DNA of 18,310 nucleotides, taken from JBPOIC01 sp052034865 (GTDB lineage: Bacteria > UBA10199 > JADFYH01). The translations under genes and the position numbers were made by a program. Each line of letters starts with the position of its first letter. Within the stretch, counting starts at the first letter, position 1. This document shows, piece after piece, positions 7,737 to 13,346 of the stretch. The notes beneath the pieces are model-generated. The model searched no databases. It was not told where the DNA came from and worked only from the letters and a program-made list of their open reading frames with translations. The stretch covers positions 1 through 18,310 of the forward strand of contig JBPOIC010000045.1 of NCBI GenBank assembly GCA_052034865.1, read 5' to 3'.

Positions 7737-7976
7737 ATGAATGTCAATTCACCGATTCAGGAAACCGTTCATCAGGCTAAAAGCATGATGGAGCGTCAAA
7801 CGGCAAAACTTCCCGTCGATAGTTTTATGTGGGCTGCAGGGGCATCGATTATTGGATCCCTGGCAATGAAGTTGATTGGGAGAGATAAAGATGCGCTTTT
7901 TATCGGAGAGTGGGCGCCGACGTTTTTACTGTTGGGGATTATGGGGAAGCTGACAAAGAATTTGGGAAGTGATTGA
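7737..7976 (+). CDS. Small membrane protein, unknown function
   Basis: The protein has 79 residues and two hydrophobic segments: DSFMWAAGASIIGSLAMKLIG (about 28-48) and LFIGEWAPTFLLLGIMGKL (about 54-72), separated by a short charged turn (RDKDA). It resembles short two-helix membrane proteins seen in many Gram-negative genomes with a 'GxWAPTxLLLG' stretch; their function is unknown to me. AAGGAG with a five-base spacer precedes ATG 7737, so the start is sound. It lies near the ferritin-like/CsbD cluster but on the opposite strand, with repeat copy 2 between them. Confidence 0.8.
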   Translation: MNVNSPIQETVHQAKSMMERQTAKLPVDSFMWAAGASIIGSLAMKLIGRDKDALFIGEWAPTFLLLGIMGKLTKNLGSD

Positions 7977-8007
7977 GGATATAATCGGGGATGATAGTTT
8001 TCTGTTC

Positions 8008-8182
8008 GCCCTTCGGGGGGCTAAGTCTGCCGTAGGAAAATTAGCCCGTCTTTGCCCCGTCGAAGGGCGTATTGCAATACGCCCCTACAGGTGATGGAAC
8101 GAACTTCATTCAATTCGTCTCCGGCAGACCTACAGGAAAATTAAATTCAGGGTTTTCTTCGTTTTTCTAAATTCTGACTTCT
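8008..8182 (-). repeat. Modular intergenic repeat, copy 2
   Basis: This fills the gap between two convergent genes. Read on the minus strand it has AGAAGTCAGAATTTAG (rc of 8167-8182), a 23-base block beginning CCCTGAATT and ending TGTAG (rc of 8130-8152), the near-palindrome GTCTGCCGGAGAC (rc of 8117-8129), and TGTAGG leading into the perfect 20-base palindrome GGGCGTATTGCAATACGCCC (8065-8084). A further GTCTGCCGTAGG stands at 8025-8036 on the plus strand. The 23-base block matches 21 of 23 bases with 13252-13274. Confidence 0.7.
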
Positions 8183-8194
8183 ATCTTCTTCCCC

Positions 8195-8695
8195 TTAGTG
8201 AGCCCTTGGACGACTCGATTCTGTTCTGGTTTTTCCCGCCTGTCTCATTGCTGCTTCCCAAGGCTTTGATTCAAGCGTGCGCTCGATATATTGCAGGTGG
8301 CGCTGTTCGTCTTCGTAATGAGATCGGATGACCTTCATCAGTTCTTTGGGAAGCTCTTTTGCCAGGGCCGCGCGGTAGGTTTTATTGGTAATTTCTTCAT
8401 TTCCCTTCATTGCTTTTAACGCACCTTCGGTTCCTGTCAGACTTCTCAAGGCCGTAAATCCACCAATCAAAATTCCTTTCAGATCCGGTTTGGGATCAGG
8501 AGACACGCCTCCCATCCTGCGGATTTCATCGCGCAGTGTGGAAACGTGGCGAATGTGATCCTGTCTGAATTCTTTAATCTGTCGGTGGATTTCTGGATCA
8601 TCAATATGATCCAGGGCCTGTTCATAAGCGGCGATGGCATCGACATCGAGGTGAAAAAGTTCTTTGAGCAAGTTGATGGTTTCCTGGGTTTGCAT
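8195..8695 (-). CDS. Ferritin-like four-helix-bundle protein (DUF2383-like)
   Basis: The product has 166 residues and looks like a small ferritin-like diiron or iron-handling stress protein. Four long helices carry the expected ligands: DVDAIAAYEQAL (helix 1 Glu), RQDHIRHVSTLRDEI (helix 2 His and Glu), NEEITNKTYRAAL (helix 3 Glu) and HYEDEQRHLQYIERTL (helix 4 Glu and His). This arrangement matches the DUF2383/DUF892-type ferritin-like families. I chose ATG 8695, seven bases after AGGAGG; the ATG at 8701 is too close to it. The binding site lies in the 3' arm of an inverted repeat (8701-8728). Upstream on the same strand are a tiny membrane protein and CsbD, suggesting a general-stress operon. 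Confidence 0.85.
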   Translation of the reverse strand: MQTQETINLLKELFHLDVDAIAAYEQALDHIDDPEIHRQIKEFRQDHIRHVSTLRDEIRRMGGVSPDPKPDLKGILIGGFTALRSLTGTEGALKAMKGNEEITNKTYRAALAKELPKELMKVIRSHYEDEQRHLQYIERTLESKPWEAAMRQAGKTRTESSRPRAH

Positions 8696-8700
8696 AAACA

Positions 8701-8728
8701 TTCCTCCTGTCTTCTAAAAAAGGAGGAA
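8701..8728 (-). promoter_or_regulatory. Inverted repeat that overlaps the ribosome binding site of the ferritin-like gene
   Basis: On the minus strand TTCCTCC (rc of 8722-8728) can pair perfectly with GGAGGAA (rc of 8701-8707) across a 14-base loop. GGAGGAA contains the Shine-Dalgarno sequence of the gene starting at 8695, so the fold would hide it. No T run follows, so it is not a terminator. Confidence 0.45.
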
Positions 8729-8764
8729 GGGGCTCCTGACCCAAGGTTTTTTTGGAAGGTAAGA

Positions 8765-8884
8765 TTAAGTGCAGCCGCGCAACAGATAGATCACCACAAG
8801 GATGGGAATTGGAACTCCAATCAACCAAGCAAGAATGTAGCCCATTCTTCCTTCTTCAGATTTTCTCCATTGGTTTTTTTTCAT
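8765..8884 (-). CDS. 39-residue single-span membrane protein
   Basis: A short frame encodes a basic N-terminus (MKKNQWRKSEEGR) followed by one strong membrane segment, MGYILAWLIGVPIPILVVIY, then LLRGCT. The hydrophobic segment with an internal Gly-Val-Pro-x-Pro kink resembles tiny membrane proteins found beside stress genes in other bacteria (from memory; function unknown). ATG 8884 has no clear ribosome binding site. ATG 8845, at Met14, has AAGGAAGA just upstream and may be the true start, giving 26 residues. It lies between csbD (39 bases upstream) and the ferritin-like gene, all on the minus strand. Confidence 0.6.
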   Translation of the reverse strand: MKKNQWRKSEEGRMGYILAWLIGVPIPILVVIYLLRGCT

Positions 8885-8923
8885 GAGTAAAAAAATCTAA
8901 AAGGATTCAGAAAAAGAAAAACT

Positions 8924-9139
8924 TCAGGAATATTTATCTTTTCGACCCTGAGTGCTAAACTGCTCTACTTCACGGTCTGCATCTTCCTTGGCCATTCCGT
9001 ATTTTTCCTGGAGCTTGCCTGAGAGCTTGTCTTTTTTCCCCTGGATGACATCCAGCTCGTCATCGGTCAGCTTGCCCCATTTTTCTTTTACCTTGCCTTT
9101 AAATTGTTTCCAGTTTCCTTCGATTTGATCCCAGTTCAT
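8924..9139 (-). CDS. CsbD family stress protein
   Basis: CsbD-type proteins are small, hydrophilic, mostly helical general-stress proteins of unclear biochemical role. The 71 residues start with the family hallmark MNWDQIEGNWKQFKGKVKEKWGKLTDDEL, followed by the DVIQGKKDKLSGKLQEKYG repeat-like half. The length is typical. AAGGAGG precedes ATG 9139 by five bases. It is the first gene of the minus-strand set csbD, tiny membrane protein, ferritin-like protein. A dyad, GCACATCACCATGATGCGC (9162-9180), lies in the leader and could be an operator or a small hairpin. Confidence 0.93.
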   Translation of the reverse strand: MNWDQIEGNWKQFKGKVKEKWGKLTDDELDVIQGKKDKLSGKLQEKYGMAKEDADREVEQFSTQGRKDKYS

Positions 9140-9249
9140 ATACGCCTCCTTTTTTTATCAAGCACATCACCATGATGCGCCCCAACTATTTCGTCTCTTA
9201 CAGCTAGTGCAGATTCTTTCGGTGGGGCAAGGGATGGAGGAGGCAGAAG

Positions 9250-9287
9250 AAATAAAAAAACCTGAGCTGTGATGAACGGCTCAGGTT
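9250..9287 (-). terminator. Terminator of the His-rich secreted protein gene
   Basis: Read on the minus strand, AACCTGAGC pairs with GCTCAGGTT (9-bp perfect stem; 9279-9287 and 9259-9267) with an 11-base loop and runs into TTTTTTT. It lies 33 bases after the stop at 9320. Confidence 0.88.
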
Positions 9288-9319
9288 CTCAAAGGGAAAG
9301 GTATAAAAATAAAAACCAC

Positions 9320-9739
9320 TTAAGGTTTCACGACTTGCCCCGCAATTCTGGCGAGGGTTTGGGCATGTTCGGTGTAGGGCTTGAGCGTGTCCAGTGTGAC
9401 ATCAACTTTTTGCGCTCCTAACTGAATGGCTGGAGGGAGTTTGGATCCGATTTTCCACAATCCCTGTTGGAGCCAGTAATATTTGTTTTGCTGAGGGCAG
9501 TAATAAACCTGTTGAGCTGGATAATAAACGTATTGGTGAACTATTTTTTCAACGACAACGGGGCGGGCGGTTTCATTGCGATCATTATCATGTTTGTAAT
9601 GATCTCTGTCGTGATGTTTTTTGTGATACCCATGGGCGGGGGCCCAGGAAGGCGGTTTGGCGAACGAAGAAAAGGAAAAAGCCAAAGAGAGAGAGCCAAA
9701 AAGGACGAGTTGAAAAACGGTTTTTGATTTAAGAGGCAT
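9320..9739 (-). CDS. Secreted His/Tyr-rich protein, unknown function
   Basis: The product has 139 residues with a clear signal peptide (MPLKSK, hydrophobic core, cleavage near SSFA-KPP at about 27). The mature N-terminus is rich in His, Lys and Asp (HGYHKKHHDRDHYKHDNDRN), which could bind metal. It is followed by a Tyr/Gln motif, YVYYPAQQVYYCPQQNKYYW (about 70-89), of the 'YYPxxxVYYxPxxxxYYW' kind seen in small periplasmic proteins of many proteobacteria. The C-terminal 45 residues are amphipathic. TGGAG six to seven bases before ATG 9739 supports the start, and a strong terminator follows. Function unknown; periplasmic location inferred. Confidence 0.82.
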   Translation of the reverse strand: MPLKSKTVFQLVLFGSLSLAFSFSSFAKPPSWAPAHGYHKKHHDRDHYKHDNDRNETARPVVVEKIVHQYVYYPAQQVYYCPQQNKYYWLQQGLWKIGSKLPPAIQLGAQKVDVTLDTLKPYTEHAQTLARIAGQVVKP

Positions 9740-9819
9740 AAAATTCTCCAGGGATGAGTGGATAGGAATGAGACCGACTTCATACGGCCGAGCTTAAATG
9801 TCAATGGCTCGTCAGAAGT

Positions 9820-10572
9820 TCATTTTGTTTCGATTTTAAACACGCTCTCAGCCGAAGGGGTTTTCTTTTTTGAAATTTTTCTGCGTGGACATAAAGGGAT
9901 CGTGCGCCGGCGCTCCAGCTGATCCTCCACAAGATGATCAAAAACTTTCAGCAACGCGTCGTGGGCACGATTTTCTGTTTCAAAGTTCTGTGATTTTCCC
10001 AAAAGCTCAATCGTTTGATGGATCGCCTCCAGCGTAGAAAAACAGTGTGGATCGGGTTGGGAGCGCACGCGAAAATTTGATTTTAGATTTGCAGAAAATG
10101 AGATTCGCGGAAGGGCCTGAAGATTCGTGCTTAATCGGAGGGTTTTGCGGGCTGTGTTCCAGGTTCCATCGATCACAAAGACGACGGGTTTTTTATCCGA
10201 AGGACATAGCATTGTTTTTTCGCCGAGAGACAGCTTTGATAAATTAATGGCCTGAGGGCCAGGATAAAGAAGGAGGGGATGGTAGACAGGATTTTTGAGG
10301 ATGGCATTCACCTGAGGATGGTTGGAATAATCCACGCCCAAAATCAGCTCAGAATCGATTAAACACAAATGCGACATGCGACCCGAGGCGATGCGTCGCC
10401 GATCTTCGATGGGATGAATAAGAATGACGAATTTGATTTTGGGATCGAAGGGGACAACCAGGTGGCAATAGCAGGTAAAGTGAGGCTGAAAACAACGCGT
10501 GCAGATTTCTCTTTTTTGAAGAGCCTGTTCTGCGGTGAGGCGACGATTTTCAAGATAGGTTTTAAGATCCAT
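9820..10572 (-). CDS. DTW-domain protein, probable tRNA-uridine aminocarboxypropyltransferase
   Basis: Members of this family (E. coli TapT/YfiP) transfer the aminocarboxypropyl group of S-adenosylmethionine to U47 of tRNAs to make acp3U. The 250 residues contain the Cys cluster CTRCFQPHFTCYC (24-36), the region FVILIHPIEDRRR, the signature VVFVIDGTWNTARKTLR containing the D-x-T-W motif that names the family, and the conserved SQPDPHCFSTLEAI segment. A basic tail (RRRTIPLCPRRKISKKK) could help bind RNA. The start at 10572 lacks a clear ribosome binding site, and no other start fits better. A TTGACA-like -35 box near its 3' end (rc of 9799-9804) could serve the next gene. Confidence 0.9.
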   Translation of the reverse strand: MDLKTYLENRRLTAEQALQKREICTRCFQPHFTCYCHLVVPFDPKIKFVILIHPIEDRRRIASGRMSHLCLIDSELILGVDYSNHPQVNAILKNPVYHPLLLYPGPQAINLSKLSLGEKTMLCPSDKKPVVFVIDGTWNTARKTLRLSTNLQALPRISFSANLKSNFRVRSQPDPHCFSTLEAIHQTIELLGKSQNFETENRAHDALLKVFDHLVEDQLERRRTIPLCPRRKISKKKTPSAESVFKIETK

Positions 10573-10712
10573 GGATTAAGATCATCTCTCTTCTATTACC
10601 TACATGGCACTGATCTTCTTAAAACGAATATTCTACCTCAGGCGCATTCTTAAGTCGCCAGCATTTCATCTTTTTGGAAAGGTTTATGTGAGCTCAAAAG
10701 CGAATTGGAAAT

Positions 10713-10749
10713 AAAAAAAGGCGCCTAATGTTTGGGGTTTTAGACGCCT
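10713..10749 (-). terminator. Terminator of the TSP3-repeat protein gene
   Basis: On the minus strand AGGCGTCTAA pairs with TTAGGCGCCT (10 bp, one U-G pair) around an 11-base loop and is followed by a run of T. It lies about 80 bases after the stop at 10832 and ends the two-gene envelope unit. Confidence 0.87.
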
Positions 10750-10831
10750 AAAGGAGGGAATGGAAACTGTTTTTTATTCCAAGAAGGAGTGACTCCTTTG
10801 AAAAAAATCCGCTGAAATGTTTTATCCGGAG

Positions 10832-11974
10832 TTATTTTTTTATCCCCGATCGGTGAGCCCTGAACAGCAAGGTTGAGTAGGCCATCACCGGCAGAATTCC
10901 CGAGAGAAGAAAGAGCGTAAACATTGGAGAGATCGATGCAGCGTCTGTCGGATTCAGGCTGCAACCTGTAGCGACATTGAGGGTTGGATTCGGATTTCCT
11001 CCAAGAGCAGAGTCCTCTTCGCACGCATCATTGATTCCATTTGTATCTGCATCGTTGTCAGTTTTCGAAACCACCTGTCCATCGTTTGCTTCGCAGTATT
11101 GATCCGCAGGGCAACCTTTCAGGCTGCCATCTCCTGCTACGGCAGGGCAGGCATCGTCGGCGTCCAGAATCCCATCGCCATCGCCATCATCCGTCGTTGG
11201 TTCTGTTGCACAATGGTTCGATGACTTGGGTTCTACATCGCCCTGATCATTCAAACAGTAAGTATCGGAGGGACAGCCTTTCAGGCTTCCCACATCTCCT
11301 TTTTCATTCGGGCAAAGATCATCGATGTTCAGCACGCCATCGGTATCGGCGTCTTTATCATCGCACAAACTATCCGAATCGGTATCGGTACAGGTAATGG
11401 GCACAGGGGCGGGTTTCACGACCAGAACTTCAATATCATAGTGAGAATTATATGCCGGGCTGTTGGGATCGAGGATGGATTCTCCCTTTGGATTGCAAAT
11501 CGCGGGTTTGCCACCTTCTTTGACGATAATCGATAAGGAGTCGACGACTGTATTGGCTGGGTCTTTGACAGTGACGACACAGGGCGGATCGATGAGAGAG
11601 ATTTTTCCACCCGAGGTTCCTGAAGCTCTGGAAGGCCCCATGGCTGATCCATCAAGGACAACGCCGAAGGGTTTGTGATTGATTACATCTTCACCGGTCA
11701 AAAACAGCCCCGTGGCATTTACGCTTAAGGGAGCATTGAGTTTAATCGTCATCGCTTCAGAAAAAAGGATGTTGTATTTGCAGTAGCTTCCTTTGTTTGA
11801 ATAGCCCACAAACTGGCTTAACGAACCATCTCCACTGCTGGCAGAAATTCCAATGGTGCAGGTGTCCTGAGTGAGAGTGGAGCTCCCTGCGTGCGCAGGA
11901 AAAGAGGATCCAAGACTCATTAAGGCAAGTGAAATGGCACAGAAGGTTTTGAGGAAATAAGCGGATTTATTCAT
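10832..11974 (-). CDS. Surface protein with thrombospondin type 3 repeats and a C-terminal sorting-like tail
   Basis: This exported protein of 380 residues starts with a signal peptide (cleavage near AHA-G at 29-30). Residues 31-190 form a Cys-containing, Ser/Gly-rich domain I do not recognise. Asp-rich Ca2+-binding thrombospondin type 3 repeats follow: DTDSDSLCDDKDADTDGVLN (197-216), DDGDGDGILDADDACP (262-277) and DNDADTNGINDACEE (306-320), interleaved with two GSLKGCP units (229-235, 283-289). The end is GCS (337-339), one hydrophobic span (about 351-370) and a basic tail, FRAHRSGIKK. That order, cysteine then membrane span then basic residues, recalls MYXO-CTERM or other processed sorting tails. 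AAGGA lies nine bases upstream of the ATG. It is the second gene of a unit with the barrel-like protein 18 bases upstream. Confidence 0.85.
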   Translation of the reverse strand: MNKSAYFLKTFCAISLALMSLGSSFPAHAGSSTLTQDTCTIGISASSGDGSLSQFVGYSNKGSYCKYNILFSEAMTIKLNAPLSVNATGLFLTGEDVINHKPFGVVLDGSAMGPSRASGTSGGKISLIDPPCVVTVKDPANTVVDSLSIIVKEGGKPAICNPKGESILDPNSPAYNSHYDIEVLVVKPAPVPITCTDTDSDSLCDDKDADTDGVLNIDDLCPNEKGDVGSLKGCPSDTYCLNDQGDVEPKSSNHCATEPTTDDGDGDGILDADDACPAVAGDGSLKGCPADQYCEANDGQVVSKTDNDADTNGINDACEEDSALGGNPNPTLNVATGCSLNPTDAASISPMFTLFLLSGILPVMAYSTLLFRAHRSGIKK

Positions 11975-11992
11975 AAGATAGGATCCTTAAAG

Positions 11993-12964
11993 TTAAAAAG
12001 GAGTTTGCACACCAAAGCCCCCAATCAAGTGATGAGACCATGGGGCATTGCTGTGCCAGTTGGCGGCGTAACCAATCGTACCCACAAATTCGACTTTGCC
12101 TTTGAGTGGGCCAGGAAGTTGAACGGCGAGTTGGGGCGTGAGTGCAAACTCAACGGTTTGCCCGTTATTTTGAAGCTCATTGGGTTTTTCAGGATGATTT
12201 GGATAGAGCTGGGCATTCATTCCAGCAGCGATATTTACTTTTACATAATCATGAATACCGATGAGTAAAGCTACCCCATGGAAGAGCCAGGCACCACGAT
12301 CGAGTTGGTGTCTATCTTCATCGGCGACGGGTTTTCCTTTAACCAGATGCGTAACCGTAATTTGATCCGTCGGGGCCTTACCAGGGTCGGCGGGAGGCTT
12401 ACCCAGTCCGGAATCAAATTTCTCATCAGGGATAGGGGGTAAACCATTTTTAACTCGCTCTTCATTTGCTGCTTTAAACGCGGCTAATTTCTCCGCATAT
12501 TGTTTATTGTAGGCATCGAATTTTTCACTCTTTGCTTTCCAGATGTCGTACGCGGGATTTGGCTTCTTCTCTTTTACCTTTGTATTCCCACTTTTCAAAA
12601 AGAATGTATTTTTCCACATGGCTCCTCCCCCAAAGGTGACCGAGAGGGAAAGCGAGTCAGTAAACACGCGCTTGTAACCGAGCGATCCATTCAGGATGAA
12701 CGAGGGAGTGGAGGGTGAGGAATAGGTGCCAAAGAGAGAGCCCGCTATAGAAGCAGAGTATTCATTGCGCGGAACGGGGGGAGTGCTGGAGTCAAACTTC
12801 ACTTCTTCTGGAGCAACTAAAGTAACTCCCGTTACTAACGTTCCCAAAAATCCCTCATTGAGGGTCGTGCTTCCGTTGGCTTTACTTGAAAAGGTATTGG
12901 ATAAGCTGGCTCCAAAAAATCCTTGGGCATGTTCGCTCAGTCGGGTCGATAATGGAGGTGTCAT
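11993..12964 (-). CDS. Outer-membrane beta-barrel-like protein without visible signal peptide
   Basis: The 323 residues alternate polar and hydrophobic positions in many short strands (for example FILNGSLGYKRVF, LSLSVTFGGGAMW, VKVNIAAGMNAQLY, VEFALTPQLAVQL, VEFVGTIGYAANW, HLIGGFGVQTPF) and end in Phe, as outer-membrane barrels often do. A long charged insert of about 80 residues (KVKEKKPNPAYD... to ...PTDQ), with a helical AYNKQYAEKLAAFKAANEERV part, interrupts it and may be a loop or plug. Oddly, the ATG at 12964 is followed by MTPPLSTRLSEHA with no export signal, and an in-frame TAA lies 24 bases upstream. The gene may be 5'-truncated or frameshifted, or use another export route. Only a weak GAG precedes the start. 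No specific family recognised. Confidence 0.7.
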   Translation of the reverse strand: MTPPLSTRLSEHAQGFFGASLSNTFSSKANGSTTLNEGFLGTLVTGVTLVAPEEVKFDSSTPPVPRNEYSASIAGSLFGTYSSPSTPSFILNGSLGYKRVFTDSLSLSVTFGGGAMWKNTFFLKSGNTKVKEKKPNPAYDIWKAKSEKFDAYNKQYAEKLAAFKAANEERVKNGLPPIPDEKFDSGLGKPPADPGKAPTDQITVTHLVKGKPVADEDRHQLDRGAWLFHGVALLIGIHDYVKVNIAAGMNAQLYPNHPEKPNELQNNGQTVEFALTPQLAVQLPGPLKGKVEFVGTIGYAANWHSNAPWSHHLIGGFGVQTPF

Positions 12965-13346
12965 AGTTTTCTCACAGTTTAAAAATTAAGATCTTTCAAT
13001 ATGAAGAGTAAGCAACCCAAGTGCCAAAATTTTGATGGGCTAACTCATTGATATTATAGAGGAGTGAAAAATCAGGATGTTGGGGATGTGCTTAAAAGAA
13101 AGGCAGTTGCCTAAGAAAAGGGAGAGATTGTGGGGGAAGAATTCAGAATTGAGGAGTCCGAAGAAAGAAGAAAAACTTCTAGAATCAATCTTCTTGTGGG
13201 TTTACAGGACCAACCTCGCCCTGACGGGGACCCCTCCTAATAGAGGGGTTACCCTGAATTCAATTTTCTTGTAGTGGCGAGGCATGCCTCGCCTTCAAAT
13301 AAATAAGTTGAAATTCTCAGGCTTTCGACTTGTCCTCATCTCCACC
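12965..13346. other. Gap between the RND gene and the barrel gene; repeat copy 3 within
   Basis: No gene is supported. The left third is A+T rich and should carry the promoter of the envelope unit, but no good -10/-35 pair stands out. The right part is occupied by repeat copy 3 (13137-13293), whose terminal palindrome lies some 50 bases after the RND stop codon and may also act in ending that transcript. Confidence 0.45.
13137..13293 (+). repeat. Modular intergenic repeat, copy 3
   Basis: In order: AAGAATTCAGAATT (13137-13150), a purine-rich stretch, CGCCCTGACGGGG, the hairpin ACCCCTC/GAGGGGT (13230-13236 and 13243-13249), the 23-base block beginning CCCTGAATT and ending TGTAG (13252-13274), and the perfect 18-base palindrome GGCGAGGCATGCCTCGCC (13276-13293). 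The block recurs in copy 2. The CGCCCTGA(C/T)GGG plus ACCCCTCC hairpin pair recurs in copy 4. Confidence 0.7.

Noticed and set aside
9779..9804. Promoter for the His-rich protein gene (TTGACA with TATGAA, minus strand)
   Set aside because: The -35 is perfect but the spacer is only 14 bases, too short for a normal sigma-70 promoter.
10738..10758. GACGCCTAAAGGAGGGAATGG as a ribosome binding site and start on the plus strand
   Set aside because: It overlaps the terminator stem and the frame after ATG gives no plausible protein.
13137..13293. CRISPR array
   Set aside because: The repeats are unequal, unevenly spaced modules and not regular repeat-spacer units; no cas genes occur.
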